Assembly (NCBI RefSeq): GCF_002113025.1
Contig: NZ_NEJH01000004.1
Location: 310,001-374,000, forward strand
Origin: Pseudomonas sp. B28(2017)
GTDB lineage: Bacteria; Pseudomonadota; Gammaproteobacteria; Pseudomonadales; Pseudomonadaceae
Length of the DNA stretch: 64,000 bases
Reading direction: 5' to 3'
Part shown: one piece after another, positions 45,913-53,993 of the stretch
Layout of the letters: the number at the start of each line of letters is the position of its first letter
How positions within the stretch are numbered: the stretch's first letter is position 1
Made by a program: the position numbers and the translations under genes
The notes under the pieces: generated by a model
Database searches by the model: none
Seen by the model: the letters and a program-made list of their open reading frames with translations, nothing else
Told to the model about the DNA's origin: nothing

Positions 45913-46836
45913 TCAAACCGCACTGAACCTCTGCCCCAACCCCTGCTCGGCAAACTGCTCAATGATGAAATCGACAAACACCCGGGTCTTGCCGGGCAGC
46001 AGTTTATGTTCAGCGTAATAGATGGAGGTGTAGCCGTCGTCGATGTACCAATCCGGCAACACCCGCTGCAATCTGCCCGATTCCAGATAGCCCGCAGCAA
46101 ACGGCATGCTCACCAGCGCAATGCCCAGCCCCTGCGCGGCCGTGGCGCAGGCCGCCTCGGAATCGCTCATGGTCATCCGCGCCTTGAGCGTCAACGGGCT
46201 GTGCTGGTGATTGCGATGGGTCAACTGCCAGGAGCGCACACGACCGGTTTGTGGCGAGCGGATCAGGATCCCGTCATGTTGCTTGAGGTCATCCGGCTCG
46301 CTGATCGACGCATGAGCCTCCAGGTAAGCCTGCGAAGCCACCAACACCCGATGCGCCGGGCTCAGCCTGCGCGCCACCACGCCCTGGGGTAATTCGAAGC
46401 CGCCGCCAATTGCCGCATCGAAGCCCTGCCCGATCAGATCGACCTGGCGGTTATCGAAGTGCCAGTCCGGGTTGATCGCCGGGAATCGCCGCAGAAACTC
46501 GCCGAGCATCGGCACAATGTACAAACAACCGAATACCGTCCCCATGCTGACTTTCAAAGTGCCTGCCGGCTGCCCTCCGGCGCTGGCGAGATTGGCCACG
46601 GCATTCTGGATCGTGTGCAGGCTGCCGCTGACTTCGCCAAGAAACAACTGACCGGCCTCCGTCAGGGTCAGCCTGCGCGTGCTGCGCTGAAACAATCTGA
46701 CGCCCAGGCGTGCCTCGAGCTTGGCGACGCTCTTGCCCACCGCAGCCGGTGTCAGACTCAAGCGGCGCGCCGCTTCAGCAAAGCTGCCGACCTCGGCGCT
46801 GCGCACAAAGCATTCGATACTGCTAAAGGTTTCCAT
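45913..46836 (-). CDS. LysR-family transcriptional regulator
   Basis: A 307-residue LysR regulator. The N-terminal helix-turn-helix (residues about 18-40, FAEAARRLSLTPAAVGKSVA in outline) precedes a substrate-binding domain. GGAG lies 4 bases before the ATG at 46836. It is divergent from the SDR gene, whose expression it most likely controls; a T-N11-A box is expected in the 124-base gap. Confidence 0.9.
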   Translation of the reverse strand: METFSSIECFVRSAEVGSFAEAARRLSLTPAAVGKSVAKLEARLGVRLFQRSTRRLTLTEAGQLFLGEVSGSLHTIQNAVANLASAGGQPAGTLKVSMGTVFGCLYIVPMLGEFLRRFPAINPDWHFDNRQVDLIGQGFDAAIGGGFELPQGVVARRLSPAHRVLVASQAYLEAHASISEPDDLKQHDGILIRSPQTGRVRSWQLTHRNHQHSPLTLKARMTMSDSEAACATAAQGLGIALVSMPFAAGYLESGRLQRVLPDWYIDDGYTSIYYAEHKLLPGKTRVFVDFIIEQFAEQGLGQRFSAV

Positions 46837-46960
46837 AGGCTCCACTATAAACTTTTGGTTTACACAGACTGTCGCAATTATGGTCTACACAGCACGTAAT
46901 CCTGAATCGATACTAGGCTCCATCAACCGGGACATCTCGCCTCGGGACTTGGAGATCGAC

Positions 46961-47707
46961 ATGATTACTCAGAACCTCAGCGGCAAAGTGGCATTGATTC
47001 AAGGTGGTTCCCGCGGTATCGGCGCAGCCATTGTCAAGCGCCTGGCTGCTGAAGGCGCGACCGTTGCCTTCACTTATGTCAGTTCGACGGCCAAGGCTGA
47101 AGCACTGCAAGACAGCATCACCGCCAAGGGTGGCAAAGCCTTGGCCATCAAGGCTGACAGCGCCGACGCCGAGGCGATCCGCGGTGCGGTGTCCGCCACG
47201 GTAGAAGCCTTCGGTCGCCTGGATATCCTGGTCAACAATGCGGGGGTACTGGCCGTCGCGCCGCTGGCCGAGTTTAGACTCGAAGACTTCGATCAGACCC
47301 TGGCCATCAATGTGCGCAGCGTGTTCATCGCCACCCAGGCCGCCGCCAAGCACATGACCGAAGGCGGTCGCATCATCAACATCGGCAGCACCAATGCCGA
47401 CCGCATGCCCTTCGCCGGTGGCGGCCCGTACGCCATGAGCAAGTCGGCACTGGTCGGCCTGACCAAAGGCCTGGCCCGTGATCTCGGCCCGCAAGGCATC
47501 ACCATCAATAACGTGCAACCGGGTCCGGTCGACACCGACATGAACCCGGCCGACGGTGACTTTGCGGATAGCCTGATCCCGATGATGGCCGTTGGCCGCT
47601 ACGGCAAGGCCGAAGAGATCGCCAGCTTCGTCGCCTACCTTGTCAGCCCTGAAGCCGGCTACATCACAGGGGCCAGCCTGACCATCGACGGTGGCTTCGG
47701 CGCCTGA
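46961..47707 (+). CDS. SDR-family oxidoreductase (3-oxoacyl-ACP reductase-like)
   Basis: A 248-residue short-chain dehydrogenase. The cofactor loop is GGSRGIG near residue 15, NNAG near 90, and the YAMSK catalytic Tyr-Lys pair near 155. A C-terminal GGFGA is family typical. The cofactor loop followed by no acidic residue suggests NADPH. GGAG precedes the ATG at 46961 by 6 bases. The substrate is not predictable. Confidence 0.9.
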   Translation: MITQNLSGKVALIQGGSRGIGAAIVKRLAAEGATVAFTYVSSTAKAEALQDSITAKGGKALAIKADSADAEAIRGAVSATVEAFGRLDILVNNAGVLAVAPLAEFRLEDFDQTLAINVRSVFIATQAAAKHMTEGGRIINIGSTNADRMPFAGGGPYAMSKSALVGLTKGLARDLGPQGITINNVQPGPVDTDMNPADGDFADSLIPMMAVGRYGKAEEIASFVAYLVSPEAGYITGASLTIDGGFGA

Positions 47708-47726
47708 CGCGTTAAACGCGATCAAC

Positions 47727-47756
47727 ATGTGGGAGCGAGCAGGCTCGCTCCCACAT
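47727..47756. repeat. Perfect compact REP palindrome
   Basis: 14-base arms (ATGTGGGAGCGAGC / GCTCGCTCCCACAT) around AG. It lies between the convergent SDR and HAD genes and could act as a terminator. Confidence 0.88.
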
Positions 47757-47786
47757 TCGTTTGCGTGCGTCTACAACTCTTCCGGA

Positions 47787-48482
47787 TCAGGCCAGTTCCA
47801 ACGCAGGCAAACCAAAAGCGCCCGGCTCGAACGCCTTCAACGTACGAAGAATGCCATCGGCATGTGCGTACCTGGCGTCGGCCATTGCAGCATCCGGAAT
47901 TGCAATCGCTGTCATCCCCGCCGCTTTCGCTGCGGTGACACCAAAGGGGGAATCCTCGAACACCAGGCAATCCTCGGGCGCCACGCCCAGACGCCGCGCC
48001 GCCGTCAGGAAAATATCCGGTGCCGGTTTGGCCGCGCCCACCTCGGGGTCATCGGCGGTGACGATAAAGTCGAACAAGGCGAACCAGTCGCGGTGCAAGG
48101 TGGTTTTCTGGCCGAACGACTGGCTCGAAGAACTGGTGCCAACGGCAATGGGAATGTTGTTGGCCTTCAGATGCCGTACCAGCTCCTGTGCGCCAGGCAT
48201 CGCCTGCGCTGTAGGAAAACGCTCGCGCATCAGCGGCTCGCGAATCACCAGAAACTCTTGCGCCGTAATCGGCAAGTCCAGTGCTTCAACCACATAGCTC
48301 GCCAGATCGCCCGCGCCCCGACCAATGATGTTCTGTTTGATGCTCCAGTCGAACGTTCGGCCGTAACGCGCAGCGATAATGGACGTGACTTCGGTGTAGA
48401 TGCCTTCTGTGTCCAGCAACAAGCCGTCCATATCGAAAATCACGGCCTTGATCGGGCCGAATGCTTTCAGCGGTGCATTCAT
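47787..48482 (-). CDS. HAD-family phosphatase (beta-phosphoglucomutase-like subgroup)
   Basis: A 231-residue HAD hydrolase. Motif I is FDMDGLLLDTEGIY (nucleophile and acid aspartates), motif II GTSSSSQSF, motif III KPAPDIFL, and motif IV FEDSPFGVTAA. An alpha-helical cap lies at about 30-95. This subgroup includes sugar-phosphate and pseudouridine-5'-phosphatase enzymes; the substrate is uncertain. Confidence 0.88.
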   Translation of the reverse strand: MNAPLKAFGPIKAVIFDMDGLLLDTEGIYTEVTSIIAARYGRTFDWSIKQNIIGRGAGDLASYVVEALDLPITAQEFLVIREPLMRERFPTAQAMPGAQELVRHLKANNIPIAVGTSSSSQSFGQKTTLHRDWFALFDFIVTADDPEVGAAKPAPDIFLTAARRLGVAPEDCLVFEDSPFGVTAAKAAGMTAIAIPDAAMADARYAHADGILRTLKAFEPGAFGLPALELA

Positions 48483-48659
48483 CGCATCTGATCCGTTTTC
48501 TGAGGCATCGCGGGCAGCTCAGGAACGGCCTGATGCCCGAATGGATTAAAGGATTCAGCAGCATAGCGAGCGCCGCAGGCTCAGAGCAACGATGAAATCC
48601 GGATCCGCGCCGAATGGCTCTACTTGATCGATGCCTTTCGTCCCGGCAACACGGCTCGA

Positions 48660-48842
48660 TCAATCCTCGTCCTCTTCCTCATCTTCAAAATCAATGTTCC
48701 CCACATCGCCCGCATCATCAGCATCGTTAAGCGGCACCGTCGCATCATCCATCAGCGATCCCGGATCTTCATTGCCGGGATCGTTGATAAACGGCAATCC
48801 GCTCGGGCCTTTTTCTTCCTTGCCTTTGGTTTCCGGAGTCAT
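48660..48842 (-). CDS. Small acidic hypothetical protein
   Basis: 60 residues (MTPETKGKEEKGPSGLPF...FEDEEEDED) with an acidic tail and no hydrophobic segment. GAGG lies 6 bases before the ATG. I do not recognise it; it looks intrinsically disordered. The glycine-zipper gene lies just upstream (17-base gap), so the two may share a transcript. Confidence 0.7.
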   Translation of the reverse strand: MTPETKGKEEKGPSGLPFINDPGNEDPGSLMDDATVPLNDADDAGDVGNIDFEDEEEDED

Positions 48843-48858
48843 GGTATGCCTCGCTTAA

Positions 48859-49326
48859 CTAATGATGCTTGTTGTGATGCTTGTGCGAGTGTTTATGACC
48901 GTTACCGGAGTGGGAATGGCCGTTGTCACTCCCCAGATCATTGCCGACCGCGCCGCCCGCAGCACCGCCAAGGCCCGCGCCGATGGCCGATCCGGTCGAG
49001 CCGCCAAGACTGTTGCCGATCACCGAACCACCCGCCGCGCCCAAACCACCGCCAACCGCCGCCTCGGTGCGACTGTGTTTGGGTGCGCCAATGGCACTAC
49101 CGGCCGCTCCGCCGACACCCGCACCAATCGCTGCACCAGTACTGCCGCCCACCTGGCCACCCACAACGTTGCCCAACACCCCACCAAGACCACCGCCTAC
49201 CGCGGCATCTCCGTTACCTCCCGCCAGCGCCACCTGAGAGACCAGCAATCCAAAAACAATCGCCGGCAACATCAATCGTCGAGCATTCAGGCTTGCGGTT
49301 TTATTGCCGTCGGTTTTCGGATTCAT
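48859..49326 (-). CDS. Glycine-zipper protein with histidine-rich tail
   Basis: A 155-residue exported protein with an N-terminal hydrophobic signal (LMLPAIVFGLLVSQVALA) and then about 90 residues of glycine-zipper repeats (GGGLGGVLGNVVGGQVGG type) and a C-terminal histidine-rich run (HSHSGNGHKHSHKHH). Glycine zippers pack as membrane helices; the histidines could bind Zn, Ni or Cu. GAGG precedes the ATG. Paralogous to the next gene upstream. Confidence 0.83.
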   Translation of the reverse strand: MNPKTDGNKTASLNARRLMLPAIVFGLLVSQVALAGGNGDAAVGGGLGGVLGNVVGGQVGGSTGAAIGAGVGGAAGSAIGAPKHSRTEAAVGGGLGAAGGSVIGNSLGGSTGSAIGAGLGGAAGGAVGNDLGSDNGHSHSGNGHKHSHKHHNKHH

Positions 49327-49393
49327 GGCACACCTCGCATTCCTCAGGAGTATGGAAGATTTGAGCCGCTACGGCGTAAATCGTTCATAAATG

Positions 49394-49417
49394 AAAAAGC
49401 CCGGCATCAAGCCGGGC
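49394..49417 (-). terminator. Terminator after the second glycine-zipper gene
   Basis: GCCCGGC pairs with GCCGGGC around ATCAA; on the minus strand a T run follows (complement of 49394-49398). Confidence 0.85.
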
Positions 49418-49439
49418 TCTTTTCAAATCTGGATCAGGA

Positions 49440-49808
49440 TCAGTGACGCTTGTGACCATTGGCCAGGTTGCTGCCTACGCCGCCGCCCAATGCACCGCCC
49501 AAGCCTGCGCCGATGGTGGCACCGGATTTGCCGCCGAGGCTGTTACCGATCACCGAACCACCGGCCGCACCGACACCGCCACCGATAGCCGCGCTGGTAC
49601 GATGACCTTTTTTGGCGGCAACTGCGCTGCCCGCCGCACCAGCGACGCCCGCGCCAATCGCTGCGCCAGTACTGCCGCCCATCTTCTGGCCGACCACGTT
49701 ACCCAATGCACCGCCCAAGCCACCGCCCAGCGCGGCAGTGCCGTCACCAGCCATTGCACCTTGAGCAACCAGAAGCCCCAGAACCAGAGCAGGCAGTGTT
49801 AAACGCAT
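49440..49808 (-). CDS. Glycine-zipper protein, shorter paralogue
   Basis: A 122-residue exported protein with signal peptide MRLTLPALVLGLLVAQGAMA. Glycine-zipper repeats closely match the downstream paralogue: GGGLGGALGNVVGQKMGG, then GAAGGSVIGNSLGGKSG. The tail is short (LANGHKRH). GAGG precedes the ATG at 49808. The ancestral pair probably arose by tandem duplication. Confidence 0.83.
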   Translation of the reverse strand: MRLTLPALVLGLLVAQGAMAGDGTAALGGGLGGALGNVVGQKMGGSTGAAIGAGVAGAAGSAVAAKKGHRTSAAIGGGVGAAGGSVIGNSLGGKSGATIGAGLGGALGGGVGSNLANGHKRH

Positions 49809-50120
49809 GACAAAAACCTCAAAAATAGGGGTACACAAACAAGGGGGCGAGATTGAATGCTTTTGTGCGGATAAAGTCCAGCACACCGGTCCAACTTCGC
49901 GATTGGCGACGATTGGACAGCATTTTGGGAAAAGGTTTTATGGCGGGCAAAAAAAAGCCCGCTGGGGAAACGGGCCAGGTGTTGCTTTCTAACGGATGAT
50001 TCGAGACTACGGAGGAAGCTGTGAAAAGTTTGTGAAAGATCAGCCGCCTGAAAATATTGTCATGCAACCCTTTCAATCCTGAAGAACCCCGTTCGATGAC
50101 GGGGGTCTACTTGTGTTCGT
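49809..50120. other. Intergenic region with a minus-strand terminator
   Basis: About 310 bases. It contains the terminator at 49949 and, toward 49809, the promoter of the second glycine-zipper gene. No gene is recognised. Confidence 0.55.
49949..49975 (-). terminator. Terminator downstream of the 62-residue gene
   Basis: GCCCG (49957-49961) pairs with CGGGC (49971-49975); on the minus strand eight T follow. Confidence 0.8.
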
Positions 50121-50309
50121 CTACTTCCTGACCGGTGCTGCCACCTTGGGCAAGAATTTGCCCTTCAGTACCCGGCACGCCCTGGTCTTGATCTTGTCGA
50201 CCTCTGTCTGGTCCTCGCCGAAACTGGCCACATACTGGGTCTGGCCACACCGCACGGAATTATTGATCGGAAACTCTGCGCCATCGTCCTCGATATACGG
50301 ATCAGCCAT
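50121..50309 (-). CDS. Small conserved-looking hypothetical protein, two cysteines
   Basis: 62 residues (MADPYIEDDGAEFPI...), with an acidic N-terminus, Cys in VRCGQTQ and TRACRVLK, and a basic proline-containing tail. GGGGTGA lies just before the ATG at 50309. I do not recognise the family. It is the only plausible frame here; a plus-strand frame over the same stretch has no ribosome site. Confidence 0.6.
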   Translation of the reverse strand: MADPYIEDDGAEFPINNSVRCGQTQYVASFGEDQTEVDKIKTRACRVLKGKFLPKVAAPVRK

Positions 50310-50454
50310 CTCATCACCCCTTTCAAAAAGCGGGATCGACACCGGCAAGCCCTTTTGCCGAAACAATATCGATCGCCAAGGTATTTGAGACTAGCCGGTC
50401 ACCAATGGACTTGCCGTTCGGCTTTCTCCGTAACCGACGAATGGCTTCGCGCTT

Positions 50455-50775
50455 TTACCGCAACTTGACCGCAGTCCCGGTCACAAACACCACGACCATC
50501 CCGCCCTTGCCGGCCGGCATGCTGATCTCATAATCAAGCCCGACCACTGCGTCCGCCTGAAGCGCCCGCGCCCGCTCCCTGATCTCATCGGTGGCCTGAA
50601 TACGCGCTTCCTTCAACGCTCGCTCCAGTGTCTGGGAGCGCCCGCCGAAAAAGTCGCGCATCCCGGCAAACACGTCACGGACGACGTTGATCCCTTGCAC
50701 CGACTCGGCACTGACGATGTCCAGGTAGGCCGTAATTTGCCGACCTTCAATGGAATGGGTAGTGGTGGTGATCAT
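50455..50775 (-). CDS. YbjQ/UPF0145 family protein
   Basis: A 106-residue protein beginning MITTTTHSIEGRQI, with the family pattern ALQADAVVGLDYEIS and VVFVTGTAV. UPF0145 proteins form oligomers and have been proposed to bind metals; the function is unknown. AAGGAG lies 6 bases before the ATG. The ATG overlaps a TAA stop of an upstream frame (TAATG), see the possible pseudogene. Confidence 0.9.
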   Translation of the reverse strand: MITTTTHSIEGRQITAYLDIVSAESVQGINVVRDVFAGMRDFFGGRSQTLERALKEARIQATDEIRERARALQADAVVGLDYEISMPAGKGGMVVVFVTGTAVKLR

Positions 50776-50959
50776 TACTGCTCCTTTCTGTTCAGATATT
50801 CAGCCAACGCATCGAATGCCGGCGATGTCACGGGATCAGCCTCTTGCCAAACCGCGCCTGATCCCGCAACCCGGTATTCAGGCCACCACCGGCGGCAACA
50901 AGCGACACAGCTACGATGAACCTGGCAGCACCGCGAAAACTGGCTCGAGGATGGAGCAT
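50775..50959 (-). pseudogene. Possible frameshifted small exported protein upstream of ybjQ
   Basis: An ATG at 50959 starts a signal-peptide-like run (RGAARFIVAVSLVAAGGG) that stops at 50828. A second frame with an orderly C-terminus (PAFDALAEYLNRKEQ) ends in a TAA overlapping the ybjQ ATG. Joining them needs one frame change, giving about 61 residues. No ribosome site precedes the ATG. It may be a decayed gene, a sequencing error, or chance. Confidence 0.3.
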
Positions 50960-51089
50960 GATATCGATTCCATTCGAAGAGTTTGAGCAGTCTAACAGCC
51001 GGACAGGCTTGGTCACCGCGCCAATGCCAGGGCGCCACGTTCCACTGCTATGCTGATAACGTCGGTTCTCTACGCTGGAGACGAGCAGC

Positions 51090-51674
51090 ATGGCTGCGGA
51101 AGGCAATCATTCCCCCTTCACTTTCAAGGCAATGGCCTACTCGACAGGAGGCCTCCTTGTCGTCTTGGTCTCTGCCACAAAGCTGCTCGACACCTACTTC
51201 GACATGACGTTGTTGGCCGATACCAAGGGCTGGCTGCTACATGCGTGGAACTGGCTTCTGTTAGAAACGCCAATGCCGAATTGGTCGCTACTGATGATTA
51301 TCGCGGCTTCAATCAGCAGTCTGACTGTAGCGATTTACTACTACCGCATCCCTGACGGAACTTACGGCGAGCTACATGAGATAGAGCGAAAAATTTACAA
51401 AACGAACAACCCTCAGTTTCCACAGTTGACCGATAACCAAACGCTGCTGATGGAAGCTTTGGCCTATCACGCAAACTTTAGAAAAATTGCAAATCTGGAC
51501 TCGATTTGCAAACTTGTCTCACTCAGCAAATTGGAAGTTGAAGACGGTCTAAAGCAACTCCAAGCCAAACGGCTTGTGAGGCAAAAGGCGACACGAGGTA
51601 CGTTCGGAGCCACTACTTTTGAACTTACCCTGGCAGGTAAGGACTATGCGTTAGAACGACTCAAGCTAACTTAG
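51090..51674 (+). CDS. Orphan membrane protein with C-terminal winged helix
   Basis: A 194-residue protein I do not recognise. Two hydrophobic segments (about 13-33, AMAYSTGGLLVVLVSATKLL; and about 65-83, SLLMIIAASISSLTVAIYYY in outline) precede a soluble part whose last 90 residues look like a winged helix-turn-helix (LTDNQTLLMEALAYH, LVSLSKLEVEDGLKQLQAKRLV). Codon use is more AT-rich than neighbouring genes. It stands alone beside the 3' side of tRNA-Ser. Function unknown; signal-dependent DNA binding from the membrane is one guess. Confidence 0.75.
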   Translation: MAAEGNHSPFTFKAMAYSTGGLLVVLVSATKLLDTYFDMTLLADTKGWLLHAWNWLLLETPMPNWSLLMIIAASISSLTVAIYYYRIPDGTYGELHEIERKIYKTNNPQFPQLTDNQTLLMEALAYHANFRKIANLDSICKLVSLSKLEVEDGLKQLQAKRLVRQKATRGTFGATTFELTLAGKDYALERLKLT

Positions 51675-51760
51675 TAGAGACATACGGGACGGCGAAAGGT
51701 ATGGATCGCAGTGACGGAAGGCGGGATGTAGTGAGCCGTACAATCGAGTAGTACAGCTGA

Positions 51761-51797
51761 AAAAGAAAAACCCCCGCAAACCATTGATTTGCGAGGG
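51761..51797 (-). terminator. Terminator of tRNA-Ser
   Basis: Arms 51771-51780 and 51788-51797 form a ten-base stem (one G-T pair); on the minus strand it ends in a T-rich run. Confidence 0.85.
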
Positions 51798-51808
51798 CTC
51801 TCAGAATG

Positions 51809-51898
51809 TGGCGGTGAAGGAGAGATTCGAACTCTCGATACAGTTTCCTGTATACACACTTTCCAGGCGTGCTCCTTAAGCCACTCGGACACTTCACC
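51809..51898 (-). tRNA. tRNA-Ser(GGA)
   Basis: A 90-base class II tRNA. The acceptor stem GGTGAAG pairs with CTTCACC, then discriminator G and encoded CCA. The anticodon loop CTGGAAA gives anticodon GGA (reads UCC and UCU). A long variable arm, as expected for serine, is present. The T loop reads TTCGAAT. Confidence 0.96.
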
Positions 51899-52205
51899 GT
51901 ATCTCTTCAAACATGTTCTGTCTGTCGAGGCGCGCTAATGTAGTCGAAAGCTTTTCCGATGGCAAACATTTTTTCAGAATTTTCATGCGGTTAACGCGAT
52001 TCAGCGTTTTCGCTCGCTCGAGACCATGGCAAACCGGCCAATCTCCGGCTTCGCCCCCTCTTCTATATAGAGGGGAATGCGCAGCAGGCACGGCGGACTA
52101 CGCCTGGCGGGCGGGGAAAGGGTGACTGGCGGGTCAGTCACGGCGCTTTACCTGACCTGCGGCGGTGGGTAACGTCTGCCCAACTTCATTGAAAGGAATA
52201 GCGTC
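51899..52205. other. Intergenic region tRNA-Ser to crotonase
   Basis: About 307 bases holding divergent promoters. Two hairpins are visible: CCCCTC/GAGGGG at 52055-52075 and GTGACTG/CAGTCAC at 52122-52141. No gene. Confidence 0.5.
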
Positions 52206-52895
52206 ATGAGTGAGTTGATTTCCTACCATCTCGAAGACGGTATCGCGACCCTGACCTTGAGCAATGGCAAGGTCAATGCCATCTCCCCGGATGTGATTGC
52301 CGCGTTCAACGCTGCGCTGGATCAGGCCGTGACTGATCGTGCGGTGGTGATCATTACCGGCCAGCCGGGCATTCTCTCCGGCGGTTATGACTTGAAGGTG
52401 ATGACGGCCGGCCCTAAAGAAGCCGTGGCACTGGTGACCTCTGGCTCGACACTGGCCCGCCGCCTGCTGTCGCACCCCTTTCCGGTGATCGTTGCGTGCC
52501 CGGGACATGCAGTGGCCAAGGGCGCGTTTCTACTGCTGTCCGCCGACTATCGCATCGGTGTTGACGGCCCGTTCAGCATTGGCCTGAACGAAGTGCAGAT
52601 CGGCATGACCATGCACCACGCGGGCATTGAGATCGCCCGTGACCGCCTGAACAAAGTGGCGCTTCAGCGTTCGGTGGTCAACGGCGAGATGTTCAATCCA
52701 CAAGGCGCCGTGGCTGCCGGTTTCCTTGATGTCGTGGTGTCGGCTGAAGAACTGCAAGGCGCGGCACTGGCGGCGGCTCGCCAGTTGAAGAAGATCAACA
52801 TGACCGCGCACAAGAACACCAAATTGAAAGTGCGCAAAGCGCTGCTGGAGGCCCTGGACAACGCGATCATCCAGGACCAGGAACATTTGGGTTAA
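52206..52895 (+). CDS. Crotonase/enoyl-CoA hydratase-family protein
   Basis: A 229-residue crotonase-fold protein. The oxyanion-hole motifs are SGGYDLKVM and AVAKGAFLLLSADYRIG. The acid residue region NEVQIGM holds one glutamate; I could not identify the second catalytic glutamate of a true hydratase. Reactions of this fold range from hydration to hydrolysis or isomerisation of acyl-CoA. AAGGAA precedes the ATG. A terminator follows, so the gene is monocistronic. Confidence 0.88.
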   Translation: MSELISYHLEDGIATLTLSNGKVNAISPDVIAAFNAALDQAVTDRAVVIITGQPGILSGGYDLKVMTAGPKEAVALVTSGSTLARRLLSHPFPVIVACPGHAVAKGAFLLLSADYRIGVDGPFSIGLNEVQIGMTMHHAGIEIARDRLNKVALQRSVVNGEMFNPQGAVAAGFLDVVVSAEELQGAALAAARQLKKINMTAHKNTKLKVRKALLEALDNAIIQDQEHLG

Positions 52896-52914
52896 GCCCG
52901 GATCTGCTACAACG

Positions 52915-52943
52915 AAAAGCCCGACCGTCGTGTCGGGCTTTTT
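52915..52943. terminator. Terminator after the crotonase gene
   Basis: GCCCGAC (52919-52925) pairs with GTCGGGC (52932-52938), with A run before and T run after. Confidence 0.9.
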
Positions 52944-53109
52944 CATACATGTCTGTGTTAAACGCCTGTAACCGCTCTAGACCGTATCTGACTGATTAGT
53001 CGGAAACATCAGCACAAACATCGGCTATCTCCCACCACTCTGGCAGCAATTGCCGAAAACAGTGCACATCCGTACACTGCGCCACCTTTTGTCCCGGTGG
53101 GGCCTGTAA

Positions 53110-53832
53110 ATGCTGTTTTTGTTGCGTATGTCATTGATGGGCCTGCACTTTATTGTGGCGGGTGTGCTGGGTGTGATTCTCGGCCTGTGCCGTCCGTTCA
53201 ACCCGGACAACAGCCGTCTGTGCGCACGCCTTTACGCGTGGCCAGCCATGTGTATTTTGCGTTTGCGGGTGAAGGCCGAAGTCGGACCGTTGATGGATAA
53301 GCCTGACAGCTGCGTGATCATCGCCAATCACCAGTCCAACTACGACTTGTTTGTGTTCGGCAACGTTGTGCCCCGCCGTACCGTGTGCATCGGCAAAAAG
53401 AGCCTGAAATGGGTGCCGCTGTTCGGGCAGTTGTTCTGGCTGGCCGGCAATGTGCTGATCGACCGTGGCAATGCGCAAAAGGCGCGCAAGTCGATGTTGA
53501 CCACCACCCACACCCTGCAAAACAAGGACACCTCGATCTGGGTCTTCCCGGAGGGCACGCGCAACCTGGGTGAGGACTTGCTGCCCTTCAAGAAAGGCGC
53601 ATTCCAGATGGCCATTTCCGCCGGAGTGCCAATCGTACCGGTGTGTGTCAGCAGTTACGTCAAACACATGCGCTTGAACCGCTGGCGCAGCGGGAAAATT
53701 CTGATTCGTTCGTTGCCGGCGATTCCCACCGCCGGATTGAGCCTGGACGACATGCCCATGCTGATTGCCCAGTGCCGCGAGCAGATGCGTGAATGCATCG
53801 ATTCGATGGACCGGCAACTGCAAGCCGCCTGA
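53110..53832 (+). CDS. plsC: 1-acyl-sn-glycerol-3-phosphate acyltransferase
   Basis: A 240-residue membrane acyltransferase adding the second acyl chain to lysophosphatidate in phospholipid synthesis. The catalytic NHQSNYD (HX4D) lies at about residue 73 and the FPEGTRN motif at about 145. An N-terminal membrane helix runs from about 5 to 25. GGGG lies about 9 bases before the ATG. A terminator closes the gene. Confidence 0.94.
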   Translation: MLFLLRMSLMGLHFIVAGVLGVILGLCRPFNPDNSRLCARLYAWPAMCILRLRVKAEVGPLMDKPDSCVIIANHQSNYDLFVFGNVVPRRTVCIGKKSLKWVPLFGQLFWLAGNVLIDRGNAQKARKSMLTTTHTLQNKDTSIWVFPEGTRNLGEDLLPFKKGAFQMAISAGVPIVPVCVSSYVKHMRLNRWRSGKILIRSLPAIPTAGLSLDDMPMLIAQCREQMRECIDSMDRQLQAA

Positions 53833-53837
53833 ACAAG

Positions 53838-53862
53838 AAAACCCGCCTGGTGCGGGTTTTCT
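53838..53862 (+). terminator. Terminator after plsC
   Basis: AAAACCCGC pairs with GCGGGTTTT around CTGGT, with T residues following. Confidence 0.9.
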
Positions 53863-53993
53863 TTTGCCTGCGAGACTTTACCGGCGAACCCGGCAGATTT
53901 AACTGACTATCAAACACTGCGAGGCTAAGCTGATCAACACTGGCATTGTATATGTTGCCAATTGAAAGCTGCCAAAAGAAGTGAACCACCATC

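Noticed and set aside
50113..50388. Plus-strand frame opposite the 62-residue gene
   Set aside because: No ribosome site, and the minus-strand frame has one plus a terminator.
51809..51898. tRNA-Ser as an attachment site of a current mobile element
   Set aside because: No integrase and no duplicate of the tRNA 3' end were seen by eye within the window.
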